From positions 186,001 through 250,000 of the forward strand of contig JAFMOC010000315.1 in the NCBI GenBank assembly GCA_019802505.1: DNA of 64,000 bases. Reading direction: 5' to 3'. Every line of letters starts with the position of its first letter. The stretch's first letter is position 1. Positions 30,474 to 45,000 of the stretch are shown piece by piece. The notes beneath the pieces are model-generated. The model saw nothing but the letters and a program-made list of their open reading frames with translations. It had not been told where the DNA came from and searched no databases. The position numbers were made by a program, and so were the translations under genes. Source of the DNA: Corydoras sp. C115. Lineage: Eukaryota > Chordata > Actinopteri > Siluriformes > Callichthyidae.

Positions 30474-32127
30474 AAAGAGGATACATCTGTGGGAGGAGCT
30501 TCTAAAAGTCATTTTGCCTACAGATCTGCAGATGACCACTGCAACATGTCAGCATGTACAGTACTGCTGCTGCTTTTCTGATGCCTGTGGTTCCCCTACT
30601 TCTGACTGTGTATACGTTCCTCCTCATCTAGCATGTTTGGAGTTTTCAAAACATGTAAATGCTCAACTTTGTTCACTGAAGACTACGGGCTGGACCATTC
30701 CCTAAATTGTTGCATCCATACTAAATGTGTGTCTTTACATGTAAACCGTCTGGCCTTAATGTAACAAATCTTCTGTAGAAAGAAAAAAAAAACCCAACGG
30801 GTCTAAACGTCTTTTGGTCCATTTGTCTTGGCTGTACAATAAACTGAGGAATAATTTCTCACCACAAAAGACCTTCCACATTAAATAAACATTCATGATG
30901 GGAAATAATTCTCCGAGTCCTTGTGGCACCAGAGGAAATAAAAACCATTCATCAGAAATATTTCAGAGAACTGGCTCTTTTAGGATTTGTACTTTTAAAA
31001 AACAACTGGTGTGCAGAGGTTAATTTAATAAATTTAGATAAATGTAGGAAGTCTTTTTAACGAGAATGGAATGCCGCTTTGTCTGCTGCGTTTTTCGGAG
31101 AGACATGAGCATGTCCCCGGCCCTGTAAGAGCAGGTAGCCACCCCAAAGCCTCATATGGCATTCTATTACTTACAGCCACTCCAAGCCATTCACCCTTTT
31201 CATCCTTGGCGAACCACTTAAAAAGGTCCGACCCTGCGCCGAAAAGCTCTTTTTGTCACTGCCAAGCCGCGGCTGATTCGATGTTTACATACCTCCGTAA
31301 AATTTCTTGCCTGAGAAGCTGTAACTTGAGGTTAGGACAATAAATATGCGCCCCACTCACACATATGGTCATGCATACTAATAGATGTGGGTATCACCGT
31401 GAAAATGAAAAGGGGAATAACAGAGAGCTTAGAACAACAAACATTCACATTTTCAACTGTTGTCGCATGGACCAAACTAATTCTACCACAAACAGTCAGA
31501 GATTTAGTAGATTAAGTGCTGGCCGAGACAGAAATGGACACGTTCGGATCAACAAAAACAATCAAAGGCTTGGAATCCTTCAACTTTTAATATGCTTTAC
31601 TTCTGTTTACGATAAACCTATTTCATTCATTCGAGCATTAAGCCTGTTATTAATGTTGTTTTCTTTATAGAACATGTATTAAATCTATTCACTTAAACTT
31701 GCAAAGCTCAGTTTTTAGCAGCATTAATAAAAAAAAAGAGTGTTAAAGTAAAAGAAAAAGAAAAAAAAAAAGATCATAAATGATCACAGCCGGGATGTTA
31801 TTTGCCGTAAGACAGGACCTCCATTGTTCTGTTGCTTTTATACAACAGTTCCGCAAGAGACATGTGTTTAGCAATAACAAACCACTGTAGATAAGGATTT
31901 ACTTGTTTATTTAATCATTTATTAGGTTCCTCGAGCACAAATAGTCCATGGTGGTTTAGTTAGTTGCTTTTGAAAATATAAACAGGGAGTACAAAGTAGG
32001 TCTATTAAGAGGTTTCTGTGTGGAAACCGCGCTAGACAAAGCAACACCATGCTGATTATTATCTGAGGTAGATGATGAACCACAGTTCTGGTAATAATTG
32101 GTTATTTCATTGTAAATAATTTTAAAT
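30474..32127. other. Gene-free stretch, possible conserved non-coding block
   Basis: No repeat of the main families and no gene. A GC-richer island at about 31040-31345 stands out from the AT-rich surroundings; its 90-codon open frame has no recognisable domain. Confidence 0.3.
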
Positions 32128-32138
32128 TGTAACATAAT

Positions 32139-32494
32139 GGCGACACGGTGGCTTAGTGGTCAGCACGTTCGCCTCTCGGCGCTAGGGATTCCCGGTTCGA
32201 ATTCCCATCTGGGTGGAGTTTCCATGTTCTCCCCGTGTCTGCGTGGGTTTCCTCCGGGTTCTCCGGTTTCCTCCCACAGTCCAAAAAACATGGATCAAGT
32301 CAATTGAATTCTCCAAAAATTGCCCCTTATAGAGTGTGTCTGTGTGAGTGAGTGTGTGCCCAGCGATGGATTTGGATCGGCGCCCTGTCCTGGATGTATC
32401 TGCCCAGCGCCCGAAACGTTCTCCCCTGGATGGGCATGGGGAACCCCACCGCGACCCTAATAGAGGATAAAGCGGGAGAGAATGAATGAATGAA
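32139..32494 (+). mobile_element. V-SINE copy with 12-bp duplication
   Basis: Subtype with GTGGTCAGCACG. A 6-bp insertion (GGATTTGGATCGGC) lies in the 3' half. Flanked by TGTAACATAATG at 32128-32139 and 32495-32506. Confidence 0.92.
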
Positions 32495-32851
32495 TGTAAC
32501 ATAATGAAGTAGTGAGATTGCTATTAATAAAAGGCAACACCTCATCGGAAGGATACAGGTTTATTTGGTTTGTAAAATGAAGGTACTGGAAGTAAAGTGA
32601 AGAATCATAAATGTCACTTCTTCCCTGAGAGAACAGTACAAACTAAACTTAATGAGGAAACGACGTGGGAAGCCCAGATGTACGACTGCTGAGAATAAAT
32701 ACAACAGGAACTGCAGTTAATAACAAACAGCATACAGCTCCTCAGTTCCTCCTTTAAACAGCAAATTCAGAGATTCAGGGTCATGACATCAAAACAAAAG
32801 ACTCCTGGACACAATGCAAACTAAATATAGAAAAAATATAGATCCCATCAC

Positions 32852-33178
32852 ATTATCTTCCACTTCATCCTATTCTAGAGACTATAGAGTTTGTTCCCCA
32901 TTCTCTTCGACTGGAGAACGTTTCACCCTGGACAAATACACCCAGGACAGGGGATCAGTCCATCACTGAGCACACACTCACTCAGACACACTATATAGGG
33001 TAATTTAAGTAAGGGCGATTTGGAGCAGCTTATTTACCTTGAATCCATATCACAGGAGAACCTGGAGGAAACCCACACAGACACAGTGAGAACATGGAAA
33101 CTCCAAACCATGGAATGCAAACCTGAATCCCCAGCCCTGAGAGGTGTAAGTTCTAACCACTATGCAACCATGCCGCCC
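32852..33178 (-). mobile_element. Old, diverged V-SINE relative
   Basis: Recognisable by CATTATCTTCCACTTCATCC at the tail, GGAGAACGTTTCACC, CCTGGAGGAAACCCACACAG and the head ATGCCGCC. Divergence is far above that of the neighbouring copies. Confidence 0.7.
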
Positions 33179-33531
33179 AAGAAATGTCTTAAATGTTGTT
33201 AAAAACAAAACTTTTTAAGTGCACTGGATGAAAATAAGTTCTCTCAAAGTTTTGAGTTGCATCTACAAATACTGGACTCTTTTTTAGAACACTCCATTCT
33301 AAACTATCCTAATACTCAATCAATTAGTGGGAGAGTGCACTCGAATTTGGTATCCATGTATGAGATGTACTCACCTCCACCACCTCCACCAGTGACATGA
33401 TGCTTTCACACTGATGCTTCTGTATCAACCTTCTGATCATGTGTATATAATTAATCAAACAACGGACTTTTATTTTGAAATGTGAACTATATGTACTTGA
33501 GTAGAACGTTCCATGCAGGACTTTTACTCAT

Positions 33532-33843
33532 TCATTCATTTATTCATTATCTCCCGCTTTATCCTCTATTAGGGTCGCGGTGGGGTTCCCCATGCCCATC
33601 CAGGGGAGAACGTTTCGGGCGCTGGGCAGATACACCCAGGACAGGGCGCCAATCCATCGCTGGGCACACACTCACTCACACAGACACACTCTATATGGGG
33701 CAATTTTGAGAATTCAATCGACTTGATCCATATTTTTGGACTGTGGGAGAAAACCGGAGAACCCGGAGGAAACCCACGCAGACACGGGGAGAACATGGAA
33801 ACTCCACCCAGATGGGGATTCGAACCGGGAATCCCTAGCGCCC
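33532..33843 (-). mobile_element. V-SINE lacking the tRNA head
   Basis: Runs from the tail to CCTAGCG and stops, so about 50 bp including the A box are missing. Consistent with 5' truncation during insertion. Confidence 0.85.
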
Positions 33844-34540
33844 ACTTTTATTCCTTATTGATTATTTTTTAATTATTGGATTGCTTAATGAATCTGAATC
33901 CAGTGCTTTTAAAATATGAACGAAATTTCCTCTACATTTCATGGATGTAAAAAAAAAAAAGTAAAAAAATTAAAAATAAGTCTGCTAAATGACTAAATGT
34001 AAATGTGACGATAAATGACAATAAAGTCTCATTGAATCCTTGAATTAATTCTTATTGACTTGATGGATGAATTATTAAAAAAATATTCAAATGAATTTCT
34101 ACACAGAACATGAGGCTCTTTTCCTGCTTCTTATCTCCTTCCTTCATTGGTATTAGGAGTTAATCAGGGTTGAGAAAGTCTCTCTTTAGGTTAGGTCACT
34201 GACCAAAGTGCAGCTGCGCCTCAGTTTGGTTTAGTAATCTGTTTGTTTCCTGGCCCTCGCTCAAAAACAAAGGGTCGTCGGCCCCGAGGCGACTGTGACA
34301 CCCTCGTGCTTTATGTTTATCTAATATCTGACCACCCATGAACTGAGGGGCTGCACCACTCAAACATCCCTTTACACACTAAGGTTGCTCCTCTAACTGA
34401 TGGAGGACATTTGGTTTTGCTTCAGTTCTGAAACATTATGATCCCATAATATTTATAATAATAAATAGATCCACATTAATACAAGTATGTGGATGCCACT
34501 TAATCATGAAGGGCTCTTGGTAAAAAATACTTTTCTCTTT
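33844..34540. other. Intergenic, possible conserved block 34120-34400
   Basis: 33980-34050 contains a LINE-like tail (GACAATAAAGTCTCATTGAA). 34120-34400 is more balanced in composition and repeat-free. No gene recognised. Confidence 0.3.
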
Positions 34541-35179
34541 TATTCATTATTTTCCACTAGGGTTGCAGTGGAGTTCCCCACGCCCATCTAGGGGAGAACA
34601 TTTATGGCACTAGGCAGATACAACCAGGACAGGACACCAATCTATCACTGTGCACACATTTACTTACACATACACACTATTATTCATTCATTATCTCCCG
34701 CTTTATCCTCTATTAGGGTCGCGGTGGGGTTCCCCATGCCCATCCAGGGGAGAACGTCTCGGGCGCTGGGCAGATAGACCCAGGACAGGGCGCCAATCCA
34801 TCGCTGGGCACACACTCACTCACACAGACACACTCTATATGGGGCAATTTTTGAGAATTCAATTGACTTGGTCCACGTTTTTGGACTGTGGGAGGAAACC
34901 GGAGAACCCTGAGGAAACCCACGCAGACACGGGGAGAACATGGAAACTCCACCCAGATGGGGATTTGAACCGGCAATCCCTAGCGCTGAGAGGCAAACGT
35001 GCTAAACCACTAAGCCACCGTGCCGCCCATCATACACACTATATTGGGGTTAAAAAAAAGAGCAGCCAGTTTACCTACTTGGACATGGGGAGAACATGGA
35101 AACCCCCAGATCATGATTTGAACCTGGATCCTCAGTAGTGAGAGGAGAACGTGCTAACCCCTGTACCAACGTGCTGCCC
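34541..35179 (-). mobile_element. Old V-SINE interrupted by a younger V-SINE
   Basis: The left part, 34541-34680, and the right part, 35043-35179, together make one diverged element, split by the copy at 34681-35030. Confidence 0.8.
34681..35030 (-). mobile_element. Young V-SINE nested in an older one
   Basis: Full-length; flanked by CATACACACTAT at 34669-34680 and 35031-35042, a perfect 12-bp duplication derived from the older SINE. Confidence 0.93.
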
Positions 35180-36486
35180 ATTTCAGGCTCAGGATTGACT
35201 CAAATACACTCAAATGCACAGAAAATACACAAAAATGAACTCTGTGTGATGAGGTTTCATGATATCTCTAAGACTGTGAGATAATTAAGAGTCCCCTCTG
35301 TTGGGTGAGGGATGGGGTACAGGGATACGTCCATTTTTGGGCTCCAAGTCTGGCACCAATTAACAGAGGTGAAGTTCTTGGTGTGTGACACAAGGCTTTG
35401 AAACTTCACAGCTCGTGACTTTGTGTCCAATCAGCATGTGGGTGAGCACGACCCACGTTTATTTACTCTCTCAGCCAGCCGTAACCGCTTTCTGGCAGCT
35501 CCCTCACCCAGCAAAAGCATAAGCGCTCCCATATTGAACAGCCGCAACCTCATCAGAGGACACAGGGATGCCAGCGTGTGCGAGTGGCGAGAACTATGAA
35601 AGAGCTTGTGAGAAAACAGTACCCAAAACATGTGTAAAGGAGAAGCTCTAATGGTTCATCTAACTAATAATACACTAATAGAACCTAATTATGTCTTCTG
35701 CAGTTATTTTATTTATTAAACTGCTCTTAACTATAAATTAGCTGGATTGCTGTACCATACTGTATTTGCCCAACCTGGAATTCAACCCCAGGACATTTTT
35801 GCTGCAAGGAGTATATGTCAGTAATTAATTTATTTACCTTTAATTTATTAATTATCTACCAACTGAAATGCCCCAGAGATGTTCAGAACATTATTTCCCC
35901 ATCTTTCTGCCAGTGAAGACTAGATCAGTCTCCTGCTCCCCCTAGTGACCCAAATTAGGATAAACGGATTAGAACAGGACTTGTAACAAGGGGCGGGATG
36001 ATGATGAAGTGGGATTTGCATGTTCTTTCTGCAGAGGGTTCCATCCTTAGAAATAACCGGTCACCATCTCCTAGAACTGCTACCATCGTTACGTTACAGA
36101 GCAATAAGAACAAAAACAAACCGGCTCAGAAATGGCTTCTAATTCATAATTCACTTTTGAACGTGCAATTTTCGAACGTGCAATAAAAAAACGTGCAATA
36201 TATAAATACAATTCACTCAGGTTGTACAGTTTTATACACTTTTGTAAATAAATTCTTTCTTTCTTTGAAATTTTTTGTAAATTGTAAACGATAGTTTCCT
36301 CATTTGAATCTCTTTATTTGTGTAAATTTAAGTATGTGACACCGAAAGTATGGCACCTTAATTTCGTTATACCGGTTATAATGACAATAAAGATATTCTG
36401 ATTCTGAAAAGTTAGATGATGGGCTAAAAAATAAGAGAAGCACAGAGAGAATAAATAAATAAATAAATAAATAAATGTGTGAATTA
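35180..36486. other. Intergenic, LINE tail and possible conserved block
   Basis: 36320-36415 ends in ACAATAAAGATATTCTGATT, a LINE 3'-tail signature. 35390-35610 is a repeat-free, GC-richer stretch. No gene recognised. Confidence 0.35.
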
Positions 36487-36843
36487 GGCGGCACGGTGGC
36501 TTAGTGGTTTAGCATGTTCTCCTCTCAGCACTAGGGATTCCCGGTTCGAATCCCCATCTGGGTGGAGTTTCCATGTTCTCCCTGTGCCTGCGTGGGTTTC
36601 CTCCGGGTTCTCCGGTTACCTCCCACAGTCCAAAAACATGGATCAAGTCAATTGAATTCTCAAAAATTGCCCCATATAGAGTGTGTCTGTGTGAGTGAGT
36701 GTGTGCCCAGCGATGGATTGGCGCCCTGTCCTGGGTGTATCTGCCCAGCGCCCGAGACGTTCTCCCCTGGATGGGCATGGGGAACCCCACCGCGACCCTA
36801 ATAGAGGATAAAGCGGAAGATAATGAATGAAATGAATGAATGA
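36487..36843 (+). mobile_element. V-SINE copy
   Basis: Full-length. The flanks ATGTGTGAATTA and ATGTGTAAATTA are an imperfect target duplication. Confidence 0.9.
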
Positions 36844-39007
36844 ATGTGTAAATTATGTAACATACGACTGAAGTAAAGTTCACAAAAAAACCTGTTTATT
36901 ATAAACACATCAAAAAGAGCAGAAATAACGACGAGTGCATCATTTGGGAAAATGTAACCATCTTTAAAAGGTCCACACGAACGACACGACAACAAAATGT
37001 TCAGATAACGTTTCAAAGAGACAGTGGATCATAAAAATGTCCTTCAGCACTTTCACATGGACGTCCTATGATTTAACATCCACACTGACGCAGGATGAAC
37101 CGCTTACAGTCCAGTGCCCTCTGTTGGTCGAACCGCGAATTACATTACAGCACGAAACGCCGTGCACAGCCGACCTACAGCACAGTTTTTTCTCTGTGCT
37201 CTGAAAAAACAAGACTGTTGAAGAAACGTGATGCTGTTATTGCTACAAACAACACAGATGTATTAATACAGATGTGCAGTCGCATTGTCGTGCATGTAGC
37301 AATATTAGAATAAAATGTCCACAAAAAAATAACATACAGGCATCTGAACACATTCATTACACCACAGAGTATAACAGAGGACATTTATAGGAACATCCTG
37401 TTCAGAGTGAAAGTGTCAAATAAGGTCATGATGAAGACTTCAGTGTTAAGATCACTATAACATCATGAGCAGCAGAGAGGAAAACTACCACACTGTGTAA
37501 AGATCAGTCAACAGTAAGAAGGCAGTAGACTTTTAACATTGCAGGAGAAATAACAGAGGGACTTTATTAAAGGCACTTTGGAGACAATGGGAAATATTAA
37601 TACTGTCTTGCCTTTAAACTGAGGGTTTAATTTTAATCCTTCACTCTTACAACACAACACGTCTGATTTCTACAACGTACAATGATTCATCAACTGGCCT
37701 TTAAGTATATGGGCTTCAAATAAAATACAATTTATATTTACATGACTTCATGGACATCATAATTCAAAACCTTGTACGAGGACCAAATTTGAACCCTGAC
37801 TGTTAAAGCTGCACAATGTTTTTAATTTGTGGCCAACATCAGTGACTATTATCTGTCTGACAGGAAGAGGACCGATACAGACAGACACACTGGATTGTGT
37901 GAGACAACCTGCAGGTACGGGGAGGACATGCAGAATCCACATTATTTGCCTCAACTGGGACGCAAACCATGGGGCTTCTTGCATTGAGGCAAAAATTAAC
38001 ATCTGCACCATCGTGCACCTTGCTGCTTCGACGCATCATTGCATGACCAAAGGGTCATTTTAAGGGATTTGGCTACCTCTCTGTACTAGAGCCATGTTAT
38101 GGGCAGCTTATGAAGTACGCATATTAAATGCTGCTTTTGTTGCAAGAAACATGACAGAGTTTTTAATAGTTTAACAATAAAATTTGCAAAATATAAATGG
38201 CCAAAGCAGATGAACAAACTATTCTAGTTTTCTACACAGATTTACTTTACATTTACCAAAAATCACAAAATGTACATTCTGCAGCTTTAAACAAAGTGAA
38301 ACGCGAAAGAAGTGGTAACTGGTGGTAACTTATTTATAACTACGCCGCCTGTGGATCAAAGCTGGAGCTAACAAAAAAGTTGAAAAGACCGTACTCTGAA
38401 TCAACCGAAAGGTATAATGCATTACTAAACCAGATGAAACGTGTATATGAACTGTCCCGGGTTCTGATGACTACAGAACACAGAACGACATCCGTTTTCT
38501 TTATAAAACTGGTTGTATAAAAATAACATTGCAGTGGTTTTATTTAGTCTGCAAATAAAGTAAAAATATATTTTGTATTATTATTCCTAATTATTCAGCC
38601 TTCAAAGTATTTTACCGGAGATTAAATGGGTAATTAGTCTTTTGAGTCGATGTGATGAAATGTACCACCAATTAGCCCTTCAGGATATCTGACATGATCA
38701 CAATGCATTATGGGATAAGTAAGGCTCTCATCCTTAAATCTGCAACCAGGCTGCCTTCTCTCTTATGAAACCACATTATGACGGAATGCTTTATTTTGCT
38801 GGTGGGTTTTATGTTCTTCGTTTACTGATCTTTATAGATTAACGTGCATTCAGACGAGTGTGACTCTGAAACAGGATGACGGATACCGAGCTGCACTTGA
38901 ATCGGCGCTCTCATGCGTGTCAGTCAGTCGGTGGGAATGCAGGAGGTGCTCAGCAGGAGAATGGGTTCGAGATCTTGGTTGATCCAGAAATGTTCTATAG
39001 CTGTAAT
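36844..39007 (-). other. Probable kiaa0513 3' UTR and flank
   Basis: 2.1 kb free of SINEs directly downstream of the kiaa0513 stop. On the reverse strand an AATAAA lies near 36900-36895, just before the SINE. UTR extent is inferred. Confidence 0.35.
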
Positions 39008-42000
39008 TCACTCCGCTACCATCTGCTCAATATGTTCACTCAGCAGTTTGTATTGCTCTAAGCGAAAGACAGGAAAACAGAATGAAGATGTGAGACAGAT
39101 GTTTCGGGTCTGATATACTCTGGTTCTTCAAACTGTTCATCATGGTGCAGATGCTTTTATCCAAAGCGACTTACGAGCATCCCAACTTGGCATCTCGCTT
39201 CGATTAGAGCCAACCATGAGGCAGCAACCCTGGTGCAATGAGGCTTCCTCAAGAGCCCACACTGGTAACCTTTGCTGGACCTTTAGACTAACTCTCCAAC
39301 CACAAAGCTACGGTGCAAAGTCATTTCTAGATTCCTAACAGTACCTCCTGCCGCTGCACCCTAGCACACACACTTGTGGTACTCTGGGGACAACTGAATG
39401 ACAAAGCTGGGCCATACGCTGAAGCTTTTACAACAGTGACACCTGCTGACTGGTTGGTGGCCCTGGACATAATTGGCAAATGAGTGAGGATACACCAAAG
39501 TGGTAGGTGGTAGCAAGTGGTAGCAAGTCCATGTACAAAAGTTTATGTACCTCAGCTTCAAAACAGCAAAGAACACAACACTTGTTTTTTTTTTGAAGGA
39601 CAGAATATAAAGTCATTGGCTTGTCAGTTGGGAAATAGCAATAAATAATAATATAATAAGAAATGAAAATGAACCACATACCTTCATTTAAATGTCCGAT
39701 GATGGCTTGCTTCTTTAGGAAGTCGTCGCAGAGTTTCTTACTCAATCCAAAAGCCAACATGTTGTGTGTGAAGGTCCTGTGAACACACACACAGACACAC
39801 ACACACACACACGTCACTTTCAAGACTTTGAGACCAGTTGTTCTGAGATGAAGCCCGAGATGAGTCGGCAGTCCATCCCTCACCCCAGCTGTCCGAAGGT
39901 GATGTTTTCATCAATACGGGAGCTGTCATCCTTCTCTTCCTGGGTCATGTGACACCATTTTTCCCTGTAAAGATGAAGTGCAGAGGGTCAAAACTCAAAG
40001 CTACGTGAACATATGGGACATGCGGGAACTTCCAGCAGCAGAACCCAGGTTTCATCAGTTTAATATTCAGAAGTCAGCTTCAGAAAACAAAGTGCTGTTG
40101 CAATGCAAATAATAAACTAACATGGAAAAAGAAAGTTCCTGTTTGTGCAGTTCCAGACATCCTGGTCTTTTCCTGGACGTTGATAAGCGGTCAATGCTGC
40201 TTTCAAAATCATGCTGAATTGTTGTTTTTTTTTGTCACAAAACATTACATTTTTAAAATGATAAAATATTAAAATCTAAAGTTCCAGATTCTGAACTCAT
40301 TAATATGCATTTATATTTATACTTACTTTACTTATAGTGTAAACAGCTCATAAAAACAACAATATTGGGACAGAAGAAGTAATTAATATAATATAAAGAA
40401 TTAATAGAATATTTTGCGAACAATCTGAGCCAAAGTATGTGAACAGACATTGAGATGTTTCTAAAGCAAACACACAGCCATTACGGAGCTGAGCAGCAGG
40501 CCAGCAGAGTCACGCCAGCGAACTCAGTGACGACTGTGGTTTTAACAGTTCATTTGAAAAAAAAAAAAGGTTTAAAAATGTTATCAGCCTTTTACATGAC
40601 TTCCTGTCAGCTTTTTAACCCAGATACAGAGGAAGCTCAAGCCTGGTGTTTGCTCTGAGATGCAGCGAACACTGAGCTGTATCAGGAGAAAACCACGGGC
40701 CGCGTGACTTTTTTTAACCAAAAATTATATGGTCTAATTATTTATTATGCAAATCATACATACAGAGAGCATTATTGTATATAAATTTAAGTGAAAAATA
40801 AATAAAAAAATATATATATTCATTCATTCATTACCTTACGCTTTGTCCTACATTAGGGTCGCGGGGGGGGGGTTCCCCATGCCCATCCAGGGGAGAACGT
40901 TTCGGGCGCTGGGCAGATACACCCAGGACAGGACGCCAATCTATCACTGGGCACACACTCACTCACACATACACAAACTATATGGGGCAATTTGCAGAAC
41001 TCAATTGACTTGAACCATGTTTTTTTTTGGAATGTGGGAGGAAACCGGAGAACCCGGAGGAAACCCACGCGGACACGGGGAGAACATGGAAACTCCACCC
41101 AGATGGGGATTCGAACCGGGAATCCCTAGTGCTGAGAGGCGGACGTGCTGACCACTAAGCCACCGTGCCGCCAATTTATTTATTTATTTGTACTTATATT
41201 TATTCATACATCGTATTATTGGTTTTTATTTTGCTCATGTTTCTTTCTTACTAGCACCTTTGGAGTTGCCCCCGAATTTCATTACAATTTCATAAAATTA
41301 TAATGAGAATTAAAGGCAATTCTGATTCTAATTTATGACATTAATAGTCTGGGTTTGAGGACATCCTGGAATATTCAACAGCCCTTTCATTTCATTATTA
41401 CACATGACTGCTTTAAACCAGCACCTGGTGCTCTGAACATTTAATTAGCAATGTGTTATTGACATGTCATTAGATTGATGACACTTATTAAGAAGTAGAG
41501 GCTGCTCTCTCACCTCGTGGTGGGGGAGCGCTTATTCCTCTCACAGTGCACAGCATCGAAGAGTGCAGCATTCCAAAACCTCAAGGTGTGCCTTAAACAG
41601 AGAAAGCAGCAGCGTTACAGAGCGAGCCTGCGGGCGGAACGAGGAAACAGAACGAAGATATACAACACCCATCAAAACGTTTGTCCCCTGTCCATGTTAT
41701 CAGTCCATCTGTTTGTGGTCTACAGTACATACTGTGTACTCTGCTAATGGTCAGGACCCCAATAGTACCACCACAGAGCAGGGGTTATTTATTCGGTGCA
41801 TTATTCCTATCCCAGCAGTGTCACTGAGGTGTTTCAATGGAAACCCCCCTTACCACATCACTGTCACCGCAGAACTGACAATAAACAATCCACCACCCCA
41901 ATGATACCTGTACTGTGATGGTCTTAACTAATGGAGAACGGAGGAGGAAGGGGGCATGTCCAACTTTTGACTGATACTGTACATAAACAGTGAAACACTG

Positions 42001-45000
42001 GTTTTGATTGTATAGAAAACAATACATCTTAAAAATCAAAACCTGTTCGGCGATTGTTGCAAAATTCTATTTTTATCAGCGGTTATCTTAATGACCCACT
42101 TTCAAACGACAGAACACACAATGGATTGTGAATAACTGCAAAAGAATGAACCCAGTTAGCTTCTTGTTGGGAGGAGCTTTAGAGGAAAATGCCCGACAAG
42201 CTTTTCATGCCGATATCAAAATTGTGACCTGGAATCTGGCAAATCAACAATGAGCTGCAAACACGAGACATAACGATTGCTTTATACCAACCACTACAAT
42301 ACGACACCCCAGGCTTACGTTCCTTTATATTTCTAGGTGACTTTTAATCTCATTCTATCCATTCTCAGCCTTAAATGACGACCATAACAAAAGTTCAGTG
42401 TCTAATTCCTTTGTTCAGTGTCTAAAGCTGTCTCTTCTTTTTCAGTTCCTGGTATCAACATGTTAAGCCTTTATGAGAAAATGTGGATCAGCTGGTTCTT
42501 GCACCTCCATCCTGCATGCCGTGATTAAAGCAGTGTACGTGGTACCAATATACTATAAAGAAAAGCACACAGCACCTACCAGATTGGCTGCTGTTTGAGG
42601 TGTGTGTACAAATAGATCTTCTCTCCCTTCATCTTATCTGGTGACGGAGGTGGAGATGCTGTCGGAGATAAATACATGCATTAGCATTCACTCACACTGC
42701 AGCGGAGCTGGACGACAAGCTCTCTAATTATTGAGATTAATAAACAGGCGTATCTGCTGAGACAGAGGTTATTACATCACAACACGACCAAGCAATTAAA
42801 AGTTGAGGATCATTCTCAAGGGCTTAGACAGGACTGGGGTGTAAACCATCAACCTTCAGGTCAATGGTTCGGAATTTTAAGCCTTTAGTTCAAAGCAAAC
42901 AGTTCTATTTGTACAATGTGTGTGCAGGCATTAATGCAGAGTTTCATCACACTGATACGGAGAAGCCATGTGTTTAACCTCGGACACGCCCCAACTCTCC
43001 CTACTTTCAGAATCACTACATTTTTAAAAACATGACCTGAAATAAAGTGCAATAACATACAAGAACCAGCCGTACTACAGACTGCAGGTGCTAAAGGTTC
43101 TGTTTTCGGTGAAATTAACAGAATAAAAACCAACCTGGTGCTTTGGACTTGTCTTCAGTTGGACTCTCGCTGCCTCTGTGCAGAAGACAAAGCACACGGC
43201 AATGCAGTGAATAAAGGATGTGACCTTTCTGTATAAAAACCTCATATCTTTCGGTTTTTGAAGCATCTCGGCTTCTTCCTCACTCGGACCTGCGAGCCGT
43301 CTGCCCTCGGATTTTACTCTCCAGACCGCCAAAGAAGCTCATCACGTCCGTTTTAGTCGACGTGTTCTTCAGCATTCTCTCGGCGACGTCCTTCTTACCC
43401 GAGAGCCAGACCTTCCCGCTGCGCAGATACGAGTCCAAACTGGTGTTGGGTTTCTCCAGGAGCTCTGTGGGTGAGAGCTGCATCTTTCCTGAGAAGCCAG
43501 ATATCAGAACATCGATCAGGCGCTGACATGCAAACTGAACACCAGGGATCTCAACCCAACCACAACATCATGTCTACATCAATCAGTGACACTTTTAATA
43601 AAGCCGAGACGGGTGAGGTGTGAGACATCAGCCATTAATACCACGGTGAAATAACACAGTGGGGGGAAAAATAAACCCTCACAGCTCAGAAACGAATCAG
43701 CAGTTTAGAAGTGTTTATAATAAAGGAATAAAAATAATGGATTTCAGATATAATTAAACATTCAGATGATGTACAAGTAGACTATATTATATATATAAAA
43801 GTATTTATCAAAGCTTTTACTTTACCGATGTAATAATATGTGAAGCACATGGTCATTAAATGCTTGGCCGGACTGTAGTCATCCATCTGATAGCATCTAT
43901 GGACAGAGGTCAGTTTAAGGTCTTGTGTAAGTTCCAGTTACAGAGGAACCTCTGTTTTTTGTTGACATCAGATATCAGCGTAAATGTTTTTTAAATATGT
44001 GTGCTTATGTGACACGTGCACACATCTTACTGTCCCCGTTAAGTGATATTTTCTTACTTAGTAAAAGTGAAGATAACACTTTACTGTAACGTCCATCAAG
44101 GGACCAAAAAAGATTGCAGAGTCAGCAGCCCATCAAAGAGCAGAAAGACGATCGCGTTAAAGAAGGAAAATCATTAAAATCATTACGATCGCTGAAAAAG
44201 TACGGAAAGTCGCCATTCATTTCTCTATAAAACGTATTTTTATGTATTTTGGACTCTCTAGAACAAATTACATTTGGTTATTTTTTAGCAAACGCTTTTA
44301 TCCAAAGTGACTTACAAGGTGAGCACAGGGTTCATCACAACATCCCTGGAGCAATGAGGGTTAAGGGTCTTGCTCAAGGACCCACATTGGTAACTTTAGT
44401 GGACCTGGGATTTGAACCCCCAACCTTCAGATTGATAGCCCAACACCCGAACCACAGAGCTACCACTCCCAATCCAAATGAATTGGATTGAAATTGTTTT
44501 GAAGGGAAATTGGTGGCTCCTTTTTCATCGATTTTGGATTTCACTGATCGTTTGCGGACGGATTAACAACGAAAACAGAGGTTCCACTGTACAACCATCA
44601 TAAACCTGTCAGTAGCAGATCAAGATGTTTACTCTGAATTCCCCCAAAATCACACGCACAGCCATTCTGTGGACTTTTTATGTCGGTGTCAGTCAGTAAT
44701 GTATCCATTTAAATGGTTCCTCTCTTTATAATTGTCTTTAAGCGAATAATTTAATGAATACAGCAGGTTTTGGGGGTTTAAGATGAATGACACCCAAGGT
44801 TTGAGCCTCTTACCCCAAAACCGTGCAGACTGTAAACCTGTGGGACGCCCTGAAAACCTGTTAGTCTTTTTAAAAATGTAAATGCGAGCAGAACTGCTGC
44901 AAGTTGCTAGGCATCAGCTTCTTCTTTTGGAAGGAGGATTTGGGTTCAGCACACTGATAATGTCTCTGACGCAGCACCCTCGACACCTACCACAATCCCC

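Noticed and set aside
31071..31343. 90-codon frame in a GC-richer island
   Set aside because: No recognisable domain and no start context; treated as possible non-coding conserved DNA instead.
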